64,000 nt of DNA, from the NCBI GenBank assembly GCA_009691785.1, contig SIAM01000003.1, forward strand, positions 29,289-93,288, in the 5' to 3' direction. Of the stretch, positions 27,969-35,602 are shown piece by piece. The notes below the pieces were generated by a model. The model searched no databases, had not been told where the DNA came from, and saw only the letters and a program-made list of their open reading frames with translations. The DNA comes from Phycisphaerales bacterium (lineage in GTDB: Bacteria > Planctomycetota > Phycisphaerae > Phycisphaerales > SM1A02). The position numbers and the translations under genes were made by a program. Each line of letters begins with the position of its first letter. The first letter of the stretch is position 1.

Positions 27969-29093
27969 GACGCGCCCGCGCCACGCGCGCCGACCCGTTC
28001 TTGACAGCCACCAACTTCGCCATTGAATTACGGTCATCAACAACATGGCCACTGGATGCAGCGCCACGCCAATCCACGGTTGATGAAATCGCCTCGCCAG
28101 CAAAGCGCGCGTAACAATGCCCGCCAGCGAGGCCGCCAGCAAGCAGCCCAACGCGACGGTTGAAAGTTGCATTCCAAACAGCCACGCCACCAACAACGCC
28201 GCGGGAACAACATGGCCCAACACATGCAGCGTGGTGAACACAAGAAGCGTGGTCATGGAACCCAAACCTTCAAAGGCGTTCTTGGTGAAACCTTTCCATG
28301 TCGCGGCGAATCCCTTGTACATGCGCACGCTTAGAAAATCCGTGGCGTCAAACAAATCAGTGCGCCCGCCAGTGGCGCGAACGGCGCGCGGCAATTGAAT
28401 GCCATCATGCATGCTGTTCTTGAACGCGCGGTGGCCGCCAGCGCGCAACCATGCGTCGCGCTTCACCAGCAAATATTGCCCGCAGCCCGCGCCCAAACTT
28501 TGCCGCGCGTCGCTGCGCATCAACGCCATGGGCAAATAGCCCAGCAGCACAAAGTGAATCAGCGGCACCACCATGGCCTCGCCCACGGAGGCGCAGATTT
28601 GCCGCGGAAATGTGCTCACTAAATCACTGTTGCTGTCCTGCGCATATTGCAAACCAAGCGCCACGGCTTGCGGGGAAAATCGCACATCGGCGTCGGTGAA
28701 CAGCAACCACTGCGCGCTTGACGCTTGTCCCATTTGCTCGCAACCCCACTGTTTTCCATTCCAACCCGCCTCCATGGTCACCGTGGCAACGCTTCGGCAA
28801 CGCGCGTCGCGCTGACACATGTCTGCGATGATCGCGGGCGTTTCATCTTGGCTTTGATCGTCGTACATCAGCACTTCAACGGCGGCATGTTCGCTTGCAA
28901 GAATTCCTTGCACGCACGCTTGAATGTTGGCGGCCTCGTTGCGCGCGGGAACGCACACGGAAACTTCGGCGCGCGCGCCAATCGATCGGCCGCGAACTTT
29001 CGGAGCTTGAAATAAAACCAAATTCACGCACGTCATGCCCAGCGGCAACGCGGCGCAGGACAACGATCCAATGGCGAGCACTTCAAGCAGCAT
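27957..29093 (-). CDS. family 2 glycosyltransferase, carotenoid glycosyltransferase (CrtQ)-like
   Basis: 378 aa from ATG 29093 (TTG two codons earlier is open). An N-terminal membrane helix is followed by a GT-A fold: V-S-V-C-V-P-A-R-N-E, the nucleotide-binding Y-D-D-Q-S-Q-D-E-T-P, and the DXD-type F-T-D-A-D-V. The C-terminal third has several membrane helices (TTLLVFTTLHVLGHVVPAALLVAWLFG). This is the architecture of 4,4'-diaponeurosporenoate glycosyltransferases. Its place as the last gene of an operon with a desaturase/oxidase, aldehyde dehydrogenase and acyltransferase supports sugar transfer to a carotenoid acid. Specific substrate is inferred. Confidence 0.8.
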   Translation of the reverse strand: MLLEVLAIGSLSCAALPLGMTCVNLVLFQAPKVRGRSIGARAEVSVCVPARNEAANIQACVQGILASEHAAVEVLMYDDQSQDETPAIIADMCQRDARCRSVATVTMEAGWNGKQWGCEQMGQASSAQWLLFTDADVRFSPQAVALGLQYAQDSNSDLVSTFPRQICASVGEAMVVPLIHFVLLGYLPMALMRSDARQSLGAGCGQYLLVKRDAWLRAGGHRAFKNSMHDGIQLPRAVRATGGRTDLFDATDFLSVRMYKGFAATWKGFTKNAFEGLGSMTTLLVFTTLHVLGHVVPAALLVAWLFGMQLSTVALGCLLAASLAGIVTRALLARRFHQPWIGVALHPVAMLLMTVIQWRSWWLSRTGRRAWRGRVSGV

Positions 29094-29124
29094 GTTCAAC
29101 TTGCCATTTCATTGCGTATTCGTT

Positions 29125-29928
29125 TCAGCGCCGCGGATTGACGGGCGCAATTCTGTGCTTCATTTCAATGCCTGGATTTTTGCCGCGCGCCTTCAGCCAC
29201 AAATCATAAAGGGGATTAATTTTATTGCCGCGGTCGCCCAGAATGGATTCGAATAAATTTGGATCGCGCGATTTCACCGCGTCGGCAAGCAACCGTTGAT
29301 TGCACTCCATGACTTCGCCAAGCTGCCGCTGCCAACTTGCGGTGGAACGTTTTTCGGGCGGCGCAATCTCGGCCACGCTTAGAAATATTTCAGGGCGTTG
29401 ATCCTGCCAAAAACCATATTCGCACGAGATTCGCCACACGCGCATGTCGGGATTTCTAGCCAAGATGGCCGACGCGCCCGGCCGCGGGCGAACTTCATTG
29501 CGCACATCCACAAAGCGCCCTTGCGGCGTCAGTGAAATCATGAGCCGCGGCAATTCACTTATACGCTTTTGCACATACTCCGTCATCTGCGTCAGAGACT
29601 CCGTGCGATCTGGATCAATTCCAAACAATCCGCACTTGCGCAAAAATTGAAATCGCTCCAACTGTGTCCGATCCATGGGCGTGATATTGGTGCGATTCTT
29701 AAAATACAAATGCCGCAGCGCAAACATGAGCATGGGGTCCCACCAACTGCAATGATTCATGATCAGCATGCTGGCGTTGGGCTCGCGCGCAAGCTCATCA
29801 AAGGCAGGGCGATTTCCAGCGAGCACGCGCACGGCGTGAAATTTTTTCTGAATCAAGCGCTTGGCGTACCAACACACCATGTTGGCGAAGGGCATGTTCC
29901 AAGCATCCGCAAGAATTTCGCCACTCAC
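29125..29928 (-). CDS. PlsC-type acyltransferase, probable carotenoid (CrtO-like) acyltransferase
   Basis: 267 aa from a GTG at 29928 whose GTGA overlaps the stop of the upstream oxidase gene; the longer in-frame ATG at 30003 would overlap 79 bp, so the GTG is preferred. The acyltransferase block I motif is N58-H59-x4-D64 (NHCSWWD), with a later M-D-R-T-Q block and a P-x-G-R-like block III (LTPQGRF). The family acylates glycerophosphate or glycosylated lipids. In this cluster it most likely adds a fatty acid to a glycosyl carotenoid, as the last step of staphyloxanthin-like pigment synthesis. Ordinary phospholipid synthesis is the alternative. Confidence 0.78.
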   Translation of the reverse strand: MSGEILADAWNMPFANMVCWYAKRLIQKKFHAVRVLAGNRPAFDELAREPNASMLIMNHCSWWDPMLMFALRHLYFKNRTNITPMDRTQLERFQFLRKCGLFGIDPDRTESLTQMTEYVQKRISELPRLMISLTPQGRFVDVRNEVRPRPGASAILARNPDMRVWRISCEYGFWQDQRPEIFLSVAEIAPPEKRSTASWQRQLGEVMECNQRLLADAVKSRDPNLFESILGDRGNKINPLYDLWLKARGKNPGIEMKHRIAPVNPRR

Positions 29929-31526
29929 AACGCGGCGACCATTTCTTGCGGCGAGGTGGACGCATGATTGTTTGTTGGCATGGTTGGAATCGCCACGGCG
30001 CAATCCTCACACACGGCGCGCGCCGCGGTGACGCCACTCATCAACACCATGGGCACGCCCGGTCCAGGATTTGTGCTTCCACCAACCAGATATAAATTGC
30101 GCAACACGCGGCTGCGATTGCGCGGCTTGAAGCCGCCATGCAACCGCCCGTGGCTGGCCAAACCATAAATGGCGCCGCCCTCGGCGTTGTACATGCGGTC
30201 AATTGCACTTGGCGTGAGATTTTTTTCCACCACAATGCGGCTCTCAATGTCAGACATTCCAAACCGCTTGAGCTTGTCCAAAATCACCGGTCGATATTGC
30301 TCCAGCAATCCGCCGGGCCCATCCCATACGTGGTGCGCGCGCAGATACGGTGTGTGCACCAAAATATAAAGCGACTCGCAACCCGCGGGCGCTTGATTGG
30401 CGTCACTGCGGCTGGGAACGCACACATACAAAGACGGATCACGCGCGGGAATTCCAGCGCCGTAAATATCCGCGAACTCCTGGGTGGAGTAGCGACTGAA
30501 CATGAAGTTGTGGTGCAGCAAGTGGTCGTATTGACGGTTCAATCCCAGATACAACACCACGCCGCTGCACGCGGGCGTATATTTTTTGGCAATGCGCCGC
30601 TGCTCGCGCGCGCCGCGTGGCGACGACACAAGATCGCGATAGGTGCGCTGCACATCGCAATTGCTCACCACCACATCGGCCAACAATTCACGGCCATCTT
30701 CCAAAGCAACGCCCGTGGCGTGACCGCCCTGCTCCAAGATTTTTTTCACGCCCACGCCGTTGAGCAGCGTGGCGTTCTCCTCGCGCAAGATGCGCTCCAA
30801 ACTTTTGGCCACTTGGCGCGTTCCACCCATGCTGTACCAGCAACCGTGATCCACTTGCGCCGCGGCGATCAAACCCAGAATGGCCGGCGCCAGAAATGGA
30901 CTTGATCCCACATATTGCAAAAAGTGCTCGCTCAGTTGCTGCAAATGCGGCTCATGAATCCATCGATGCGCCGTGGCCGCAACCGTGCTGTGCAATCTCA
31001 TGGCCAGAACATCGCCTATCAATCCCGACTTGCTTGAGGGCGGCTGGCGGATTAAATCTGAAATGCCTTGCAGGTCCTTGTAAAAGAAAACCTTCTCGCT
31101 TAGGCGGTACATGCGGCGGCTCCACGCCACGAATTTTTCCCAACCTTCGCCCACAGCCGCGCCAGGAAATTGCCTATTCATGGCGCTCTTCATGGCCTGA
31201 ACATCCGACAGCAAATCTATTTTTGTTCCATCCTCGTAGAAACATCTCCACTGCGGATCAAGGCGCACCAGTTGCAAATAGTCCTGCACGCGCCGACCAC
31301 TGCGCACAATAATTCCGCGCACAACATCCGGCATGGTGAGAATGGTTGGACCCATGTCAAACTTGAATCCCTGCTCTTGCAGCACATTCATTTTGCCGCC
31401 CATGTGCGCGTTCTTTTCAACCACCGTCACCGCGAAGCCGGCGCTGGTTAATTCCACGGCTGATGCCAGGCCAGCCAATCCGCCGCCAATAATAATCGCC
31501 GTTGGTTTGGACTTGGTGGTGATCAT
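29925..31526 (-). CDS. CrtI-family FAD carotenoid desaturase/oxidase (CrtP- or CrtN-like)
   Basis: 533 aa. The FAD dinucleotide fold is AIIIGGGLAGLASAVELTSAG at the N-terminus with the ribose-binding Glu in TVVEKN, followed by M-G-G-K-M. The family C-terminal motif is present (YLVGGSTNPGPGVPMVLMSG). CrtI/CrtN/CrtP enzymes use FAD to desaturate or oxidise C30/C40 carotenes. It is ATGA-coupled to the aldehyde dehydrogenase, which makes a terminal-methyl oxidase (CrtP-like) role attractive: it would make the aldehyde that the dehydrogenase converts to acid. This split of roles with the second paralogue at 33.1 kb is inference. Confidence 0.82.
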   Translation of the reverse strand: MITTKSKPTAIIIGGGLAGLASAVELTSAGFAVTVVEKNAHMGGKMNVLQEQGFKFDMGPTILTMPDVVRGIIVRSGRRVQDYLQLVRLDPQWRCFYEDGTKIDLLSDVQAMKSAMNRQFPGAAVGEGWEKFVAWSRRMYRLSEKVFFYKDLQGISDLIRQPPSSKSGLIGDVLAMRLHSTVAATAHRWIHEPHLQQLSEHFLQYVGSSPFLAPAILGLIAAAQVDHGCWYSMGGTRQVAKSLERILREENATLLNGVGVKKILEQGGHATGVALEDGRELLADVVVSNCDVQRTYRDLVSSPRGAREQRRIAKKYTPACSGVVLYLGLNRQYDHLLHHNFMFSRYSTQEFADIYGAGIPARDPSLYVCVPSRSDANQAPAGCESLYILVHTPYLRAHHVWDGPGGLLEQYRPVILDKLKRFGMSDIESRIVVEKNLTPSAIDRMYNAEGGAIYGLASHGRLHGGFKPRNRSRVLRNLYLVGGSTNPGPGVPMVLMSGVTAARAVCEDCAVAIPTMPTNNHASTSPQEMVAAL

Positions 31527-32983
31527 TTGGACAACTCTTTGCGCGCCGCGGCGGCCATTTCATGCTCTTCACGCACGCGTTCAAACTTTGGCGCGCTCAA
31601 ATTCTTTTTCCACGCCACAGGCTTGGCTTGACTCATCCATTTGATGAACGTGGAAAGACCTTGCACAACTTTCACGCTGGGCATGTCCGCCACTGGAAGC
31701 CAACGCGCCGTTGTGGTGGTGGCCACGGCGCGCGTCAGGTGCAGCAATCCCTCCACGCCACGGCTGGTTCCCCAACCACTTTGCCCAAATCCCGCAATGG
31801 CAAGCGCCGGATGCCCCGTTGGCAACACGCAGTCATTGAGCGTGATCACGCTCACGCCAAGCCGCTTCTTCAGGTCATCGTCACGCGCAATGCGGCTTGT
31901 GTCGCGCGTAAAAATACTGGCCGCAAGATGGTGATTGCCTTGGCCATGAAATTCAATCGCTTGTTCAAAATGATCCACGGGCACAACCGAAATCACTGGA
32001 CCAAAATAATTTCCCTCCACCAGATTTGCTTCCATGGGGCAATCCACAATCGCAAGCGGCCGCAACCAACCCGCGCGCGCGCCATCCATCACCGCGGAAA
32101 GACTGCGCCCACCGCTGGCCACGGCTTGGCGGGCAAGTTCCTCGCAGCGTTGCGCGGCGGCGTGATCGATTAATTGCACAGGCCGCGCGCCCGCGGCATG
32201 CGGAGCAAGCGCCTCAAGAAATTTTTTGTAGCAACCGCGCTGCACAAACACCCGCCGCGGAGCCATGCATGTTTGCCCCGCGTTCATGGTGCACGCCATC
32301 CAAATACTTTTTGCGGCCTTGATGACGTTGGCGTCTTCCAACACAAACGCGGAGTCTTGCCCACTCAATTCCAACGTTGATGGAGTCAGCGTTTCAGCGC
32401 AGTGCGCGGCCACGGCCCGACCCGTGGAGGTTCCACCAGTGAATATCACATGGTCAAATCCGCCGGTCTCAAGCGCGTCGCGACCCGCTTGTGGCGATGA
32501 ACCAATCACCCGCAACACGCCATCTGGCAAACCACATGCCTGCGCAATGTCAAGCAACTGCCCTTGACTGCGCGGACTGCGCTCCGATGGCTTCACCACC
32601 ACGGTGTTGCCCGCGACAATGGCTTGCAACAATTGAATTCCAAGCAAGCCCACGGGATAATTCCATGTGGCAATGATCAACACGCGGCCCAGCGGAACTC
32701 TGCTCAGGCGCAAGGAGCGGCCCATCATCCACCAAGGTTTACCGCCCATGCGTTGCGACTTGAGAATTGCGCGCGCGCATTTTCTGTGCCAGCGAATCGA
32801 GGCGATCAATGGCAGCAACTCGCTGACATACGCCTCCTCTCTTGGCTTTCCAATTTCATCGGAAATTTGTTGCGCCATTTCCAGGGCGTGAAATGCGACA
32901 GCGGCCTCGAACTTGCGCAGCCAAGCGTGCCGCGCATTCCAAAGAAATTGTGCCGTTGAATGTCTAGACTGCAAAGTACCCAT
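31523..32983 (-). CDS. aldehyde dehydrogenase, carotenoid-aldehyde (AldH/CrtNc)-like
   Basis: 486 aa. Class 3-like NAD(P)-aldehyde dehydrogenase: catalytic Cys in N-A-G-Q-T-C-M-A-P, general-base Glu in L-E-L-S-G-Q-D, cofactor loop I-F-T-G-G-T-S-T-G, and the W-N-Y-P N-terminal motif with V-V-K-P-S-E. Oxidises fatty or terpenoid aldehydes to acids. Being first in the operon with CrtI-family, acyltransferase and glycosyltransferase genes, it probably forms a diaponeurosporenoic-type acid. TAAACT nine bases before the ATG may be its -10. Confidence 0.85.
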   Translation of the reverse strand: MGTLQSRHSTAQFLWNARHAWLRKFEAAVAFHALEMAQQISDEIGKPREEAYVSELLPLIASIRWHRKCARAILKSQRMGGKPWWMMGRSLRLSRVPLGRVLIIATWNYPVGLLGIQLLQAIVAGNTVVVKPSERSPRSQGQLLDIAQACGLPDGVLRVIGSSPQAGRDALETGGFDHVIFTGGTSTGRAVAAHCAETLTPSTLELSGQDSAFVLEDANVIKAAKSIWMACTMNAGQTCMAPRRVFVQRGCYKKFLEALAPHAAGARPVQLIDHAAAQRCEELARQAVASGGRSLSAVMDGARAGWLRPLAIVDCPMEANLVEGNYFGPVISVVPVDHFEQAIEFHGQGNHHLAASIFTRDTSRIARDDDLKKRLGVSVITLNDCVLPTGHPALAIAGFGQSGWGTSRGVEGLLHLTRAVATTTTARWLPVADMPSVKVVQGLSTFIKWMSQAKPVAWKKNLSAPKFERVREEHEMAAAARKELSK

Positions 32984-33100
32984 GGGATATTCAGTTTAAC
33001 CTACCCAACCATTCGACCACATTGACTTGACAGATTCACCGCCTCCCATTTCACAAACAAATTTGCAATCATCGCCAAACCGTCCGTCAATCGCCTCCAA

Positions 33101-34714
33101 ATGATCTCCTCCCAACCTCATTCAAACCATGTTTCCGATGTCGCCATTGTGGGCGCTGGCCCTGGCGGACTTGCCGCGGCGCTTGTTCTTGCCGCCAGCG
33201 GAGCCAGCGTTGACATTTACGAATCTCAGCCCGTGGTTGGTGGCCGCTCCCGCAGGCTCACGCTTGACAGTGATCAAGGTCACTATCACTTTGATGTCGG
33301 ACCAACTTTTTTCATGATGCCCTATGTGCTTGATGAAATCTTGGCGGCCGCTGGCAGCAAACTGTCCGAGCGCGTGGAACTGCGGCGACTTGATCCCATG
33401 TATCGCTTGCTGCTTGGCCGCCCCGGTCAAGAGCCAATCACGCTCGACACCACGCAAGACTTGCGTTTGATGGAGCAACGCCTGAGCGCCATTGAGCCGC
33501 ATGATGGTCCCGCGTTTCTAACATTTATCAGCGACAACCGCCGCAAACTGGAGGCCATGACGCCACTGTTGCGCAGCCCCATTCGCAGCGTGTTGGATTT
33601 GTGCACCGTGGACAACATGCGCGCGGGAACGCATCTTCGACCGTGGCAAAGTTTGTACGACCACCTGCGCGGATATTTCAAGCATCCGCAAATTCGCCTG
33701 GCGCTTTCCTTTCAAAGCAAATATTTGGGCATGAGCCCCTTCGAGTGCCCGGAACTGTTCAGCATTCTTCCCTTCATTGAATATGAATATGGAATCTGGC
33801 ACCCGCGCGGCGGCTGCAACGCCATCATGAACGCCATGCGCGAAATCGCGCAGGAGCTTGGCGTGAAATTTCATTTCAATTCACCCGTGGACAAAATTGA
33901 ATTTGAAGGCAGACAAGCCGTGGGCGTGCGCGTGAATGGCGCGCTGCATCGCCACAAGCATGTGGTCATCAACGCCGACGCCGCCGCCGCCATGAAGCGC
34001 ATGATTCCAGAATCCCTTCGCGGCGCATGGAGCGACCAAAAAATCGATGGCAAAAAATATTCCTGCTCCACCTTCATGATGTATCTGGGCTTGGACGGCG
34101 AAGTTGAACTTCCCCACCACACCATTTACGCCAGCCGACAGTACGAACAAAACCTGCGCGATATTTCCAGCAACGGCCTCTTGAGCGAGGACCCATCCAT
34201 GTATGTGTGCAATCCCTCGCGCCTTGACGCTTCCATGGCGCCAAGCGGCCACAGCGCGCTATACATTTTGGTGCCCACGCCCAACACGCAACCAAACGTG
34301 AACCACGTGGACTGGAATGCCTCCAATTCAACGCTGCGCGAGCGAACACTGGACCAACTGGAAACAATTTTTGGCGTGGGCGATATCCGCGGCCGCATCC
34401 GCGCCGAGAAGCACATCACGCCCAATGATTGGGCCGGCGAAGGAATTCAATATGGCGCCACATTTAATTTGGCGCACACGCTTGGGCAAATGTTGCACAA
34501 GCGGCCGCAACACAAAATGCGCGGCGTTGAAAGCGTGTGGTTTGTGGGCGGCGGCACGCATCCAGGCTCGGGTTTGCCCGTCATTTTCCTCTCCTCGCAA
34601 ATCACCGCGCGTCTGCTGTGCGCGGAGCTTGGACTCAGCTGCGCATTGGATACTCCGCCAACTCGTCCCAGCGGTATGCTCCAAGAGTGGACATTACCTA
34701 CGGTCAATATCTAA
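33101..34714 (+). CDS. CrtI-family phytoene/dehydrosqualene desaturase (CrtN-like)
   Basis: 537 aa. The N-terminal FAD fold is VAIVGAGPGGLAAALVLAASG, with ribose Glu in YESQPVVGGRS and an H-F-D-V-G-P-T-F-F segment typical of desaturases. C-terminal FAD motif: FVGGGTHPGSGLPVIFLSS. Likely desaturates squalene or dehydrosqualene to a C30 polyene. It is divergent from the aldH operon across a 117-bp gap that carries TTGACTTGACA (33022-33032), a -35-like string. Its 3' end overlaps the tryptophan dioxygenase start by 28 bp. Confidence 0.85.
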   Translation: MISSQPHSNHVSDVAIVGAGPGGLAAALVLAASGASVDIYESQPVVGGRSRRLTLDSDQGHYHFDVGPTFFMMPYVLDEILAAAGSKLSERVELRRLDPMYRLLLGRPGQEPITLDTTQDLRLMEQRLSAIEPHDGPAFLTFISDNRRKLEAMTPLLRSPIRSVLDLCTVDNMRAGTHLRPWQSLYDHLRGYFKHPQIRLALSFQSKYLGMSPFECPELFSILPFIEYEYGIWHPRGGCNAIMNAMREIAQELGVKFHFNSPVDKIEFEGRQAVGVRVNGALHRHKHVVINADAAAAMKRMIPESLRGAWSDQKIDGKKYSCSTFMMYLGLDGEVELPHHTIYASRQYEQNLRDISSNGLLSEDPSMYVCNPSRLDASMAPSGHSALYILVPTPNTQPNVNHVDWNASNSTLRERTLDQLETIFGVGDIRGRIRAEKHITPNDWAGEGIQYGATFNLAHTLGQMLHKRPQHKMRGVESVWFVGGGTHPGSGLPVIFLSSQITARLLCAELGLSCALDTPPTRPSGMLQEWTLPTVNI

Positions 34715-35469
34715 AAGTTCAAGAATTACTTTTACTGCAACAACCAGTCGGCACGCCAGTGGAGCATGATGAAACTTTATTCATCATCATTCATCAGGTG
34801 TATGAGCTGTGGTTCAAGCAGCAATTGCACGAGGGTCACCACTTGCGCGAACTCTTTGTGCAAGGCCGCTTGGAAGAGGCCGCCTCCACGTTGGCGCGCA
34901 TGCTGAAGATTCTCAAGACCATGGTGGCGCAAATTGATGTGCTGGAAACCATGACGCCCGTTTCATTCTTGGCGTTTCGAAATTTTCTGACCAACGCCAG
35001 CGGATTTCAAAGTTGGCAATTTCGCGCCTTTGAATTCTTGCTTGGCAAACGAAATCTGAAAGTAATTGAGCGCTACCCCGCGGCAAGTGCCGAACGCATG
35101 GCCCTGGAAGAACACGCCAAACTTCCCACGCTGTGGTCGGGCTTTGTGCAATGCCTGGTAAAAATGGGGGAAAACGTGCCGGTTTCCACGTTGCAACGCC
35201 CCACCACGGCCGCCACTATTGCGGATCCAGAACTGCAAGAACTGCTGCTGCGCGTGTACCACAGGCCTGGACCACTGCGTGGCATGTGCGAAATGCTCGT
35301 CGACTTTGACGAGGGCATTCAAGAGTGGCGCTATCGACATGTAAAAATGGTGGAGCGCACCATTGGCACAAAAACTGGAACGGGCGGATCGTCCGGCGTT
35401 GACTATTTGCGCGCCACACTTTTTCAGCCAAGCTTTCCCGACCTTTGGGAAATTCGCGCGCAACTCTAA
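34687..35469 (+). CDS. tryptophan 2,3-dioxygenase
   Basis: 260 aa from a GTG at 34687, chosen because the family N-terminus (DITYGQYLKVQELL) begins right there; the open frame extends to 34537 but only inside the desaturase gene. Heme enzyme opening the indole ring of tryptophan to N-formylkynurenine. Substrate-pocket elements are H-D-E-T-L-F-I-I-I-H-Q and F-R-N-F-L. The proximal heme His is H218 in W-R-Y-R-H-V-K-M-V-E-R, followed by the G-T-G-G-S-S-G-V loop. Slightly shorter than typical (~280-300). The start lies 28 bp inside the upstream carotenoid gene, implying translational coupling; no other kynurenine genes are in the window. Confidence 0.93.
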   Translation: MDITYGQYLKVQELLLLQQPVGTPVEHDETLFIIIHQVYELWFKQQLHEGHHLRELFVQGRLEEAASTLARMLKILKTMVAQIDVLETMTPVSFLAFRNFLTNASGFQSWQFRAFEFLLGKRNLKVIERYPAASAERMALEEHAKLPTLWSGFVQCLVKMGENVPVSTLQRPTTAATIADPELQELLLRVYHRPGPLRGMCEMLVDFDEGIQEWRYRHVKMVERTIGTKTGTGGSSGVDYLRATLFQPSFPDLWEIRAQL

Positions 35470-35602
35470 ACACAAATTCTTGTGCGCGGAGTGCGGGTGA
35501 TTGCACAACACGCATTCACGCAACTCACTGGTGAACTTGTGCGCGTGAATGTGAGTGAAAGTGTTGCCAGCGAAAATGCTTCTTCACCGCGCGGGCACAC
35601 AG

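Noticed and set aside
33022..33032. TTGACTTGACA as a full promoter for the crtN-like gene
   Set aside because: No convincing -10 hexamer at 16-18 bp spacing.
34537..34686. Longer tryptophan dioxygenase from the ATG at 34537
   Set aside because: The extra 50 residues lie wholly in another frame of the desaturase C-terminus and do not resemble the family.
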